Shown: positions 1 to 7,942 of the stretch, piece by piece
Layout of the letters: every line of letters starts with the position of its first letter
Numbering within the stretch: position 1 is the stretch's first letter
NCBI GenBank assembly: GCA_028281445.1
Contig: JANQJW010000090.1
Coordinates: forward strand, 62,001 to 126,000
Source: Planctomycetota bacterium
GTDB taxonomy: Bacteria > Planctomycetota > PLA2 > JAEUHO01
Direction of reading: 5' to 3'
DNA length: 64,000 nucleotides
Notes under the pieces: generated by a model
What the model was told of the DNA's origin: nothing
What the model saw: only the letters and a program-made list of their open reading frames with translations
Database searches by the model: none
Program-made: the position numbers and the translations under genes

Positions 1-56
1 AGGAGGTAGCCCAGATCGCCGGCGGGCTGGTGGGTGCTGGTGATCGTCAGGAGCAT
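1..56 (-). CDS. hen1: Hen1, 3' terminal RNA ribose 2'-O-methyltransferase, N-terminal fragment
   Basis: Only the first 18 codons are in the window; the gene runs off the left edge. The start MLLTITSTHQPAGDLGYL is the conserved opening of bacterial Hen1, where THQPA-DLGYL is close to invariant. Hen1 methylates the 2'-OH of RNA 3' ends and works with the Pnkp ligase to mark repaired RNAs; pnkp usually lies next to hen1, which here would be outside the window. The ATG at 54-56 has no clear Shine-Dalgarno. A possible -10 TATCCA lies at 68-73, eleven bases upstream. The call rests on a short but distinctive N-terminus. Confidence 0.72.
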   Translation of the reverse strand, partial: MLLTITSTHQPAGDLGYL

Positions 57-74
57 GGTGGGGTCATTGGATAC

Positions 75-118
75 CGCGCGGGCCGACCACTCGGCCTACG
101 GCCTCGGGTCGCCCATAC
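75..118 (-). repeat. Intergenic repeat type I, inverted copy
   Basis: This is the reverse-complement copy of the element at 160-200 and 16460-16500. Shared core words are GGGCGACCC and GTGGTCGGCCCGCG. Together with the copy at 160-200 it forms a head-to-head inverted pair around about 41 unrelated bases, between the kinase stop and the hen1 start. The position suits a terminator. Confidence 0.7.
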
Positions 119-159
119 ATCGACGGATCACACGAGATGACCGCTTGGGAACTCCCGAT

Positions 160-200
160 GTAGGGGCGACCCAAGCGCAGCGCGTGGTCGGCCCGCGACC
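160..200 (+). repeat. Intergenic repeat type I, direct copy
   Basis: About 41 bases beginning GTAGGGGCGACCC and ending GTGGTCGGCCCGCGAC. It is nearly identical to 16460-16500 and inverted relative to 75-118. It lies just downstream of the kinase stop codon at 208. Confidence 0.75.
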
Positions 201-207
201 GTCGAGA

Positions 208-1371
208 CTACCTGCGACGCTTCCTGCGTCGCACGGGGGCGGCGCCGCCGGGCGCGCGCTTCGGCGCCGGTGCCGCGGGGGCAGGCGTCGCGGGCGCAGG
301 CTTGGCCGGCGCCGCCACGGACGACGGCGGGCCTGCCGCGACGCCGCGCTCGGTCTTCATCTCGCGCAGGTCCTTCTCCAGCTCGCCCACGAGGTCCTTC
401 GCGCTCGGCGTGCGCTCGCCGGGGTCCTTCGCCATCAGCGTCGTGACGATGCGCTCGGTGCGCGAGTGAAGCGTGCCATCCGCCGAACGCGGCGAGGGCA
501 CGGGCTCCGTCAGGTGCTTGGCCAGCACGGCCGACGCGTCGGCTCCCTCGTACGGCTCGCGGCCCGTCAGCATGTGGAACAGCGTCGCGCCGAGGCTGTA
601 GAGGTCGGCGCGCTCGGTGATGTCACTGTCACCGCGCGCCTGCTCGGGGCTGATGTAGGCCGCCGTGCCCATGCGCTTGGACTCCTCACCCTCTGATTCC
701 ATGCGCGCGAGGCCGAGGTCGCACAGCTTCGCAACACCGTCGTTGGTGATGATGATGTTGTCGGGCTTGACGTCGCGGTGGATGAGCCCGTTGCGATGCG
801 CATGATCGAGTGCGCGCGCGATCTGGAGCCCGATCCACAGCACGCGCTCCTCGTCCATCGCGCCGCCGCGGCGCAAGAGCGAGGCGACGGTCATGCCGTC
901 GGCGTACTCCATCACCAGGTACTTGATGCCGCCGGATTCGCCGACGTCGATGCCGCTGATGATGTTGGTGTGGTTGAGGCGAGCGACGGCGCGGGCTTCC
1001 GTGAAGAAGCGCTGCACGTACTCCTCGTTGTCGCCCAGGTTCGGGGAGAGGACCTTGATCGCGACGTCGCGGTCGAGCGAAAGCTGGCGTGCCTTGTACA
1101 CGCTGCCCATCGCGCCTTCGCCGAGCTTCTCAAGCAGACGGTAGCCGGCAATCTGCTCCTTGCCCTCGACGCGGCGATCCTCGCGGCGGATCTCCTCGAA
1201 GGCCTCGGACTCGATGTAGCCCTTCTCGAAGAGCACCTCCGCGATGGAGCGCGGCTGCATGCCCATCTCGGACATCTTCTCGCGGATGTTGATCGCCTCG
1301 TCGATCTGGTCCTGCGTCGCGATGCCCTTCTCGAGGATGCGCTCGGCTTCGTGCTCGTCGTTCGGTTGCAC
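208..1371 (-). CDS. Serine/threonine protein kinase (Hanks type), soluble
   Basis: 387 aa. Residues 1-60 form a helical region resembling the N-terminal domain of type II/IV secretion ATPases (GspE/PilB-like). The kinase domain spans about 75-335: glycine loop GEGAMGSVYKA (84-94), catalytic lysine K106 in VAIKV, HRDVKPDN (198-205) and DLG at 218-220 replacing DFG, which is common in bacterial kinases. The tail (345-387) is Ala/Pro-rich and ends RRRKRRR, suggesting nucleic-acid or acidic-partner binding. No transmembrane segment is visible, unlike PknB-type sensors. The start is GTG with GAGGAG about 8 bases upstream, 12 bases after the ybeY stop, so it is probably the last gene of the phoH-ybeY unit. 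Its substrate cannot be told. Confidence 0.93.
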   Translation of the reverse strand: MQPNDEHEAERILEKGIATQDQIDEAINIREKMSEMGMQPRSIAEVLFEKGYIESEAFEEIRREDRRVEGKEQIAGYRLLEKLGEGAMGSVYKARQLSLDRDVAIKVLSPNLGDNEEYVQRFFTEARAVARLNHTNIISGIDVGESGGIKYLVMEYADGMTVASLLRRGGAMDEERVLWIGLQIARALDHAHRNGLIHRDVKPDNIIITNDGVAKLCDLGLARMESEGEESKRMGTAAYISPEQARGDSDITERADLYSLGATLFHMLTGREPYEGADASAVLAKHLTEPVPSPRSADGTLHSRTERIVTTLMAKDPGERTPSAKDLVGELEKDLREMKTERGVAAGPPSSVAAPAKPAPATPAPAAPAPKRAPGGAAPVRRRKRRR

Positions 1372-1383
1372 CGGTTTCTCTCC

Positions 1384-1818
1384 TCAGCTCCGCCCGCGGC
1401 CGAACACCGGCGGGATCCCGAGCGCGGCCAGGGCCGCTCGCTCCGCCCGTCGCATCCGGCGCCGCGCCGCGGAGCCATGATCGTCGTAGCCCACGAGATG
1501 CAGCACGCCGTGCACCGCGTAGAGCAGTAGCTCATGGTACGCCGGATGCCCTCGGCGGTCTGCCTCACGGCGCGCCGTCTCGGCGGAGATGAGCACTTCG
1601 CCTTCCAGCACAGGCTCCTCGTTCATCGGAAACGACAGGACGTCCGTCGCGTAGTCGTGGTCCAGCATCTCGGCGTTGATCGTGCGGATGCCCGCGTCGT
1701 CGGTCAGGGCAAAGGACAAGGCCACGGGCCGCTTGACCTTGCCCGCCACGTAGATGGCCAGCCGGCGCAGATCGGCCTCGAGCTTGCGCCGGCCGCCAGG
1801 AACGCGCACGCCGTCCAC
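1384..1818 (-). CDS. ybeY: YbeY, endoribonuclease / rRNA maturation factor
   Basis: 144 aa, normal for the family. YbeY is a zinc-dependent single-strand endoribonuclease acting in 16S rRNA 3' end processing and 70S ribosome quality control. The signature HGVLHLVGYDDH at residues 103-114 supplies the three histidine ligands (H103, H107, H114; the YDDH spacing occurs in many phyla). The gene follows phoH directly, the classic ybeZ-ybeY pair. I take GTG at 1816-1818 as start. A CTG overlapping the phoH stop would add about 12 residues and is an alternative. Confidence 0.95.
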   Translation of the reverse strand: MDGVRVPGGRRKLEADLRRLAIYVAGKVKRPVALSFALTDDAGIRTINAEMLDHDYATDVLSFPMNEEPVLEGEVLISAETARREADRRGHPAYHELLLYAVHGVLHLVGYDDHGSAARRRMRRAERAALAALGIPPVFGRGRS

Positions 1819-1847
1819 AGCCAGCTCCGCGGTGGCGCGCGGCGTGC

Positions 1848-2822
1848 TCAGGACCGGTCGTCCTTGTCGTAGGCGTCGACGATGCGCTGGACGAGTTTGT
1901 GGCGTTGGATGTCGTGGCGGTCGAGGCGGATCACCTCCAGACCCTTCACGCCTTCCAGGATGCGCACGCTCTCGGTCAAGCCCGACTTCACGTCGCCGGG
2001 CAGGTCGACCTGTGTGACGTCGCCGTTGATGACGACCTTGCTGTCCTCGCCCAGCCGCGTCAGGAACATCTTCATCTGTGCGGGCGTCGTGTTCTGCCCC
2101 TCATCGAGGATGATGAACGCCCCCTTGAGCGTGCGGCCGCGCATGTAGGCGAGCGGCACGATCTCGATAACGTCGGCGTCGATGTAGCGCTGCACCTCCG
2201 ACCACGGCATCAGCTCGCCGAGCGCGTCGTAGAGCGGGCGCAGGTAGGGGTTGATCTTCGCGTGGAAGTCGCCGGGCAGGAACCCGAGCTTCTCGCCGGC
2301 CTCGACGGCGGGACGCGTGAGCACGATACGGCGCGCGCGCCCGTCGCGCAGTGCGGCCACCGCCTCGACGACAGCGAGGAAGGTCTTGCCCGTGCCGGCC
2401 GGCCCGATGGCGAAGACGACGTCGCACTTGCGGATCGCTTGCACGTACTTGCGCTGCATCTTCGTGCGCGGGCTGGGCGTTCCGCGCACGGCGGGCATCG
2501 CCGTGGTCGGCAGCGTCGGACCGTTGCCGCTCTCCGCCCGTGCAGCGGCGGCCGCTTCGCCGGGACGCGCGTCGAGCAGGATGCCCTCGACCTGCTCCGT
2601 CGAGAGGTCCGGCGCCTTGGCGAGGCTCTTGATCACGTTCCTTACGCGGCCGGTCACCTCACGGACGGCGTCCTCGTCGTCGCCCTCGATCGTCAGCGCC
2701 TCGTTGCGCGCAGTGATCCGTACGCCGTAGCGCTCGCGCACGGCACGCAGGTGGCTGTCCATCGGGCCGAAGAGGGCCCGCTGGATGGTCTCGGTGGCTT
2801 CGCTGATCCGGCGGCTGGGCAT
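1848..2822 (-). CDS. phoH: PhoH-family ATPase (PhoL/YbeZ)
   Basis: 324 aa. It has an N-terminal KH-like region (about 20-70) followed by a PhoH P-loop domain: Walker A GPAGTGKT at 140-147, Walker B FIILDEGQN ending at 244, then TTPAQMKMFLTR typical of the family. YbeZ-type PhoH proteins are RNA-linked NTPases that work with YbeY in rRNA processing; the adjacent ybeY supports that subtype over PhoH2. ATG start at 2822, 9 bases after the cdsA stop, with no convincing Shine-Dalgarno, so translation may be coupled to cdsA. Confidence 0.95.
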   Translation of the reverse strand: MPSRRISEATETIQRALFGPMDSHLRAVRERYGVRITARNEALTIEGDDEDAVREVTGRVRNVIKSLAKAPDLSTEQVEGILLDARPGEAAAAARAESGNGPTLPTTAMPAVRGTPSPRTKMQRKYVQAIRKCDVVFAIGPAGTGKTFLAVVEAVAALRDGRARRIVLTRPAVEAGEKLGFLPGDFHAKINPYLRPLYDALGELMPWSEVQRYIDADVIEIVPLAYMRGRTLKGAFIILDEGQNTTPAQMKMFLTRLGEDSKVVINGDVTQVDLPGDVKSGLTESVRILEGVKGLEVIRLDRHDIQRHKLVQRIVDAYDKDDRS

Positions 2823-2831
2823 GCGTGGAGT

Positions 2832-3704
2832 CTACGGAGGCCAGGTCAGCCTGTGATAGATGGACAGATAGGCCTGGGCAGCCGGCGCGGCGAGCAGTAG
2901 GGAATCCACCATGTCCATGACGCCGCCCATGGCCGGGATCAGCGCGCTGGAGTCCTTCGCCCCGAGGCGCCGCTTCCACGCGCTCCAGAGAACGCCTGCG
3001 AAGACCGAAGCCGCCCCGATGACGAGGCCGGCGCCTGCAAGCACGAGCCACGGCGGGTCCCACGGCATGTCGATGACCAGCGGCAGAAGCACAGCAACGA
3101 GGATGCTCGCCAGAACCCCGGCGATCGTGCCCTCCCACGATTTCCCCGGCGACACCGTGGGCACCATCTTGTGCTTCCCGAACGGAACGCCGATCGCCCA
3201 TCCGGCCATGTCGCTCGCCTTGGCCGTGAGCACCAGCCACACGAGGAACCCAACGTCCCAGGCGCACCACGCCATGAACGAGAACAGGAAGCCGACGAAG
3301 ATGATCGGGATCAGCCGCGTCGCGATGCTGTCGATGGCCTCGGGCCGCGTGTCGAAGAGGTGGCGTGCCAGCACGACGATGACCGCAGCGGCCAGGAGCA
3401 GCGCCTGGTCGCTCATCATGCTGAGCGGGTCCCCGATGATGCCGCCGAGGCAGATGAGGCCGCAGAGCACGGCGGCCTCGCGCGGCGCCGCGGGACGGCC
3501 GGCGGCCTTGAAGAGCAGGGCCATTTCCGCACCGGCAGCCGCGCCGAAGAGTGCGATCAGGATGCGCGTTCCCGTCGACGAGCCCGTCCAGACCTGGATG
3601 GCAAGGATCCCGCCCAGCACCGCGAGGATGATCGGCGTTGCGATGAGGCGCGCGCGCGCCTCGCGCTTGCCTTCGGGCGGGGGCTTCAGCGGGGCTTCGC
3701 TCAC
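2832..3704 (-). CDS. cdsA: Phosphatidate cytidylyltransferase
   Basis: 290 aa integral membrane protein with about eight hydrophobic segments. It makes CDP-diacylglycerol from CTP and phosphatidate, the branch point of phospholipid synthesis. The family signature is near the C-terminus: SAWKRRLGAKDSSALIP then GGVMDMVDS. The two catalytic aspartates are kept, but the usual HGG is MGG and the usual DR pair is DM, a mild divergence. The start is GTG at 3702-3704, giving VSEAPLKPPPEGK; it overlaps the uppS stop as GTGA, implying translational coupling. A longer open frame upstream lies wholly inside uppS and is rejected. Confidence 0.92.
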   Translation of the reverse strand: MSEAPLKPPPEGKREARARLIATPIILAVLGGILAIQVWTGSSTGTRILIALFGAAAGAEMALLFKAAGRPAAPREAAVLCGLICLGGIIGDPLSMMSDQALLLAAAVIVVLARHLFDTRPEAIDSIATRLIPIIFVGFLFSFMAWCAWDVGFLVWLVLTAKASDMAGWAIGVPFGKHKMVPTVSPGKSWEGTIAGVLASILVAVLLPLVIDMPWDPPWLVLAGAGLVIGAASVFAGVLWSAWKRRLGAKDSSALIPAMGGVMDMVDSLLLAAPAAQAYLSIYHRLTWPP

Positions 3705-4459
3705 CGGGCCTGCAGCAGCCCGCCGAAGCTGCGCGTGCGCGAGGCGTAGTCCTCGACCGCACGGTCGAGGTCCGGCTCGCGGAACTCCGGCCACTCGACG
3801 GGTGAGACATGGAACTCGCCGTACGACATCTGCCAGAGAAGGAAGTTGCTCAGCCGCTGCTCCCCCGCCGTGCGAACGAGCAGGTCCAGCGGCGGCATGC
3901 CGGGCTGGTAGAGACGCTCACCCAATGCGCGCTCGACGTCCTCGGGGGTCATGGCCTCGAGGTCGATGCGCCCGGCGGCACCGTCCGCCGCGAGCTTGCG
4001 CGCCGCGTCGGCAAGCTCCGTACGCGAGCCGTAGTTGAGCGCCAGGCAAAGCGTCATGCCGCCGTTGTCCGCCGTGAGCGTCTCCGTCGCGTGCAGCGCA
4101 TCGCGCACGGCGTCCGGCAAGTGCTCCGTGCGCCCGATCGAGCGCAGGCGGATGCTGCTCTCCATGAGCTCGTCGCGTTCGTCGACGAGGTAGCGCTCGA
4201 GCAGCTCCATGAGGCAGGCGACCTCGTGCTCCGGGCGCTTCCAGTTCTCGGTCGAGAACGCAAAGAGCGTGAGCTGCTCGAGGCCGAGCTTCGCGGCATG
4301 GCGGGTGACGGCGCGGACGCTCTCGACCCCGCTCTCGTGGCCCTTGATGCGCTCCAGGCCGCGGGCCTCGGCCCAGCGGCCGTTGCCGTCCATGATGATG
4401 GCGATGTGGCGCACGGCGCATGCACCCGTGCCCTGGCCGTCTGTCGTGCCGTTCCGCAT
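3701..4459 (-). CDS. uppS: Undecaprenyl (isoprenyl) diphosphate synthase
   Basis: 252 aa cis-prenyltransferase that elongates farnesyl diphosphate to the C55 lipid carrier for peptidoglycan and glycan synthesis. Motifs in order: HIAIIMDGNGRWA near residue 20 (catalytic Asp and phosphate-binding Arg), FAFSTENWKRP, then DLLVRTAGEQRLSNFLLWQ near 200, the substrate-binding RTxGExRxSNFLxWQ block. ATG at 4457-4459 is preceded by AGAGG about 10 bases upstream. It forms a coupled pair with cdsA, the usual uppS-cdsA order. Confidence 0.96.
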   Translation of the reverse strand: MRNGTTDGQGTGACAVRHIAIIMDGNGRWAEARGLERIKGHESGVESVRAVTRHAAKLGLEQLTLFAFSTENWKRPEHEVACLMELLERYLVDERDELMESSIRLRSIGRTEHLPDAVRDALHATETLTADNGGMTLCLALNYGSRTELADAARKLAADGAAGRIDLEAMTPEDVERALGERLYQPGMPPLDLLVRTAGEQRLSNFLLWQMSYGEFHVSPVEWPEFREPDLDRAVEDYASRTRSFGGLLQAR

Positions 4460-4492
4460 CACCAAAGATCCTCTGCCGTGGGACGCCGGAGC

Positions 4493-5788
4493 CTACACCG
4501 AGACCGGGATGCCCTCGTCCAACGGAATGAAGCGCTCACGCTCCGCGCCCACGCTGATCATCTCGATCGGGCAGCCGAGCAGGTCCTGGAGCGCACGCAC
4601 GTAGGTCTGCGCCGTCGCGGGCAGGTCGTGGAACTGTCGCGCACCGCCGAGATCCTCCTCCCAGCCGGGGAAGGTCTCGTAGACCGGCACGCACGCCTCG
4701 AGGTCGCCTGTCCACGCGGGCGGCGCGTCGATGCGGGTGCCGTCCAACTCGTAGGTCGTGCAGACCTTGAGCTCCTCCAGCCCGGAGAGCACATCGAGCT
4801 TCATGAGCGCGACGGCGTCTACGCCTTGCGTTGCGGCCGCGCGCTTGGCCAGGACGCCGTCGAACCAACCGCAATCGCGCGGGCGGCCGGTCGTCGCGCC
4901 GAACTCGTGGCCCTGCTCACCCATCCGCTGTCCAGAGGGCCCGGTGTCCCGCGTGGGGAACGGTCCGGCGCCGACCCGCGTGGTGTAGGCCTTCACGATG
5001 CCGAGGATGCGGTCGAGCGCTCGCGGCGGCAGCCCCGTGCCCGCAGGGATGCCGGCGGGGCCGGTCGTGCTCGAGGTCACGTAGGGATAGGTGCCGTGGT
5101 CGACATCGAGGCCGACCCCCTGCGCGCCCTCCATGAGGATGCGCTTGCCGCCCCGCCACGCGTCCAGGAGGACTGCGACGGTATCGGCGACGAACGGCCG
5201 CAGGCGCTCGCCCCAGCCGCGCGTCTCGTCCATGACGGCGCCGACGTCGATCGGCGCCATCTCTGCGCGAGCGAGGATCGCGTTCCACGCCTCGATGCTC
5301 TTGGGGAGCACGTCTTCGTAGCGCGACGGCTCGAGCAGGTCCGCGACGCGCAAGCCGGCGCGCCGGACCTTGTCGCCGTACGTGGGCCCGATTCCGCGGC
5401 TGGTCGTACCCAGTGCGTCGTCGCCGCGCAGCTTCTCGAGCGCCTCGTCCATGCGCTTGTGATGCGGCATGACGACGTGCGCGCGGTCCGAGACGAAGAG
5501 CCGCCCGGAGAGGTCGATGCCGCGCGCGGCCAGACTGTCGACCTCGTGGAACAGCACCTCCGGATCGACGACGACGCCGTTGCCGATGACGTTCGTCGTA
5601 CCCGGCTGGATGGCACCCGAGGGCAGGAGGTGGAGGACGTAGCGCTCTTCCCCCACGACCACGGTGTGACCCGCGTTGGCCCCGCCTTGATAGCGCACGA
5701 CGAGGTCGGACTCGGCGGCGAGGAGGTCGACGATGCGCCCCTTCCCCTCGTCGCCCCATTGCATTCCGAACACGCAGGTGACAGGCAT
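4493..5788 (-). CDS. purA: Adenylosuccinate synthetase
   Basis: 431 aa, standard length. It catalyses GTP-dependent joining of IMP and aspartate, the first committed step to AMP. The N-terminal GDEGKG loop is at residues 12-17 with catalytic D13, and GGANAGHT (35-42) carries catalytic H41. GTTSRGIGPTY and the C-terminal base-recognition loop TGRPRDCGWFD are also present. No other purine gene is adjacent. 33 bases separate it from uppS, so it may share a transcript. The 90 bases upstream, up to the carA stop, show no clear promoter or hairpin. Confidence 0.97.
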   Translation of the reverse strand: MPVTCVFGMQWGDEGKGRIVDLLAAESDLVVRYQGGANAGHTVVVGEERYVLHLLPSGAIQPGTTNVIGNGVVVDPEVLFHEVDSLAARGIDLSGRLFVSDRAHVVMPHHKRMDEALEKLRGDDALGTTSRGIGPTYGDKVRRAGLRVADLLEPSRYEDVLPKSIEAWNAILARAEMAPIDVGAVMDETRGWGERLRPFVADTVAVLLDAWRGGKRILMEGAQGVGLDVDHGTYPYVTSSTTGPAGIPAGTGLPPRALDRILGIVKAYTTRVGAGPFPTRDTGPSGQRMGEQGHEFGATTGRPRDCGWFDGVLAKRAAATQGVDAVALMKLDVLSGLEELKVCTTYELDGTRIDAPPAWTGDLEACVPVYETFPGWEEDLGGARQFHDLPATAQTYVRALQDLLGCPIEMISVGAERERFIPLDEGIPVSV

Positions 5789-5878
5789 GGCCCGCTCCTC
5801 CGGTTAAAAGCCCACGATAACCGACCAGGGGTCCGGCCCCTCACTTCGAGCGGGGCGGGCGGTGTCAGACGCCGGCGC

Positions 5879-7030
5879 CTAGACCGACGCCGTCTCGGGC
5901 GATCCCTGGATCAGTCGCCGGAAGCGGGCAAAGAGATGCTGGGCGTCGTGGGGCCCGGGGGCGGCCTCCGGGTGGTACTGGACGCCGAAGGCCCGCTGGG
6001 CATCGGCGGCGATCCCGGCGTTCGTCATGTCGTTGAGGTTCGTGTGCGTCGCCGTGAAGCCGGTCGCGTCGAGGGTCTTCTCGTCGACGACGAAGCCATG
6101 GTTCTGGCTGGTGATCTCGATCCGGCCGGTCGCGTGTTCCTGGACCGGGTGGTTCGCGCCGCGATGGCCGAACTTGAGCTTGTAGGTCTTCGCGCCGGCG
6201 GCGAGCGCGAGGATCTGGTGGCCGAGGCAGATGCCGAAGATCGGGACCTCGCCGAGCAGCGCGCGAACCGTCTCGACGCCGTAGGTGACGGCGGCAGGGT
6301 CGCCCGGACCGTTCGAGAGGAAGACGCCGTCGGGCTCCATCGCGAGGATCTCGTCGGCCGAGGTCGTTGCGGGCACGACCGTGGGCTCCAGCCCGTGCGT
6401 CACGAGCGAACGCAGGATGTTGCGCTTGACCCCGAAGTCCATGGCGACGACGCGCAGTTTGTCGCCCTCGATCGTGTCGTGCGGGTTGCCGAACCAGCGC
6501 GCCGGCCACGGCAGGTCCCACGAGTACGACTCCTTGCACGTGACGCGGCCGGCGAGGTCCATGCCCGCCATGCTGGGGATCGCCTTGGCCTTCTCGGTGA
6601 GGCTCTCGACGTCTTGATCCTCGGTGGAGAGCACGCCGTTGACGGCCCCGTCGATGCGCAGGACGCGCGTCAGGCGGCGCGTGTCGATGCCTTCGATGCC
6701 GATGACGCCCGTGCGTTCGTACCAACGCTCGAGCTCTTCCGTCGAACGGAAGTTGCTTGCGACCGGAGAGAGCTCGCGGACGACCATGCCCTCGATCCAG
6801 GGGTTGCCTGCCTCGATGTCCTCTTCGTTGACCCCGTAGTTCCCGATGTGCGGGTAGGTCATGCAGACGATCTGCCCGGCGTAGGACGGATCGGTCGCGA
6901 TCTCCTGGTAGCCGGACATCGCGGTGTTGAAGACCACCTCGCCAGAGCACTCGCCGGCAGCACCGAAGGCGCGGCCGTGGAAGACGCTTCCGTCGGCGAG
7001 GACGAGCAAGGCGGGGCGTTTCGCGGGCAT
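5879..7030 (-). CDS. carA: Carbamoyl-phosphate synthase small subunit (glutaminase)
   Basis: 383 aa. It hydrolyses glutamine and channels ammonia to CarB for arginine and pyrimidine synthesis. The N-terminal CarA-specific domain begins LLVLADGSVFHG; the class I amidotransferase domain carries the nucleophile in IFGICLGHQ and the His/Glu pair in GVQYHPEAAPGPHD. I start at ATG 7028-7030 (MPAKRPALLVLADGS) to match the family; an in-frame GTG at 7078 would add 16 unconserved residues. carB is not in the window, so the two subunits are unlinked here. Confidence 0.95.
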   Translation of the reverse strand: MPAKRPALLVLADGSVFHGRAFGAAGECSGEVVFNTAMSGYQEIATDPSYAGQIVCMTYPHIGNYGVNEEDIEAGNPWIEGMVVRELSPVASNFRSTEELERWYERTGVIGIEGIDTRRLTRVLRIDGAVNGVLSTEDQDVESLTEKAKAIPSMAGMDLAGRVTCKESYSWDLPWPARWFGNPHDTIEGDKLRVVAMDFGVKRNILRSLVTHGLEPTVVPATTSADEILAMEPDGVFLSNGPGDPAAVTYGVETVRALLGEVPIFGICLGHQILALAAGAKTYKLKFGHRGANHPVQEHATGRIEITSQNHGFVVDEKTLDATGFTATHTNLNDMTNAGIAADAQRAFGVQYHPEAAPGPHDAQHLFARFRRLIQGSPETASV

Positions 7031-7087
7031 CGCCAGGGAGGGTACCCGAGGGCAGGTACGGGCCCCACTCGTGCTCACAGAGGTGTC

Positions 7088-7117
7088 GTCAGGGTCAGCG
7101 TCAGAGTCAGAGTCAGC
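7088..7117 (+). repeat. Hexanucleotide tandem repeat GTCAGR/C
   Basis: Five tandem six-base units: GTCAGG, GTCAGC, GTCAGA, GTCAGA, GTCAGC. They lie in the 91 bases between the larB stop and the carA start, so they would be in the carA leader or promoter area. Confidence 0.7.
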
Positions 7118-7121
7118 GTGG

Positions 7122-7886
7122 TCACGCCGAGGACGGCCGATTGATCAGGCTCGCCAGGTAGCCGGCGCCGAAGCCGTTGTCGACGTTCACCACGCAGACG
7201 TTGGGCGAGCAGGCGTTGAGCATGCTGAGGAACGGCGCCACGCCGTCGAGCGAGAGGCCGTAGCCGACGCTCGTCGGCAGCGCGATCACGGGCACCGAGA
7301 CGAGCCCGCCGACGACGCTGGGCAGCGCCCCATCCATACCGGCGGCGACGATCACGACACGCGCCTTGCGGAGCCGCTCGACCTCGCCGAGCACGCGATG
7401 GAGCCCCGCGACCCCCACGTCGTAGACGACCTCGGGCGCCTGGCCCATCAGCTCGGACGTGACCCGCGCCTCCTCCGCGACCGGCACGTCGCCCGTGCCG
7501 GCTGTGGCGATCAACACGCCCGTTCGGGCGGCCGCCGGCTCGCTGCGCCGCACACTGACGGCCCGCGCGCGCTCGTGCAGCTCCGCGTCGGGCAGGGCCG
7601 CCAGCAGGGCGCGCGCCCGCTCGTCGTCGACCCGGGTGACGAGCAGGGTCTCGGAGCGCTCGAGAATCGCGTGCGCGATGCGCACCAGGTCCTCCGGCGT
7701 CTTGCTCTCCCCCAGCACGACCTCGGGGAACCCGCAGCGCAGGGCACGGTGGTGGTCGAGGTGGGCCACCCCCTCCAGGGCGCCCGACCCGGGCAACACG
7801 CCGGCCAGCCGGCCGGCGGCGTCGGGGACGTCGATGTCGCCTCGGCGCACCTCCTCCAGCAACTGTTCGACGGCCTCGCGATTCAT
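7122..7886 (-). CDS. larB: LarB, nickel-pincer cofactor biosynthesis carboxylase
   Basis: About 254 aa. LarB carboxylates and hydrolyses nicotinic acid adenine dinucleotide in the first step of the nickel-pincer nucleotide of lactate racemase-type enzymes. The C-terminal AIR-carboxylase-like fold shows VLIATAGTGDVPVAEEA, VVIVAAGMDGALPSVVGGL and ALPTSVGYG, all family hallmarks. Start uncertain: ATG at 7886 (MNREAVEQLLEEVRRG) matches the family N-terminus best; ATG at 7904 would add six residues. larA, larC and larE are not visible here, so the pathway would have to be scattered. Confidence 0.9.
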   Translation of the reverse strand: MNREAVEQLLEEVRRGDIDVPDAAGRLAGVLPGSGALEGVAHLDHHRALRCGFPEVVLGESKTPEDLVRIAHAILERSETLLVTRVDDERARALLAALPDAELHERARAVSVRRSEPAAARTGVLIATAGTGDVPVAEEARVTSELMGQAPEVVYDVGVAGLHRVLGEVERLRKARVVIVAAGMDGALPSVVGGLVSVPVIALPTSVGYGLSLDGVAPFLSMLNACSPNVCVVNVDNGFGAGYLASLINRPSSA

Positions 7887-7926
7887 GCCGCCATTCGACC
7901 CCATCCCGTCGCGCGGCGCCAGCGCG

Positions 7927-7932
7927 TATAAC
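7927..7932 (+). promoter_or_regulatory. Candidate -10 box (TATAAC), short-leader promoter
   Basis: TATAAC ends 10 bases before the TTG at 7943 of the DUF1080 lipoprotein gene. If transcription starts about 7 bases downstream of the box, the mRNA is leaderless or nearly so. This argues for TTG 7943 over GTG 7934, which would lie upstream of the transcript. Confidence 0.45.
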
Positions 7933-7942
7933 AGTGCCCGGG

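Noticed and set aside
3809..7144. Long plus-strand open frame opposite uppS, purA, carA
   Set aside because: Shadow of conserved minus-strand genes; no recognisable domain.
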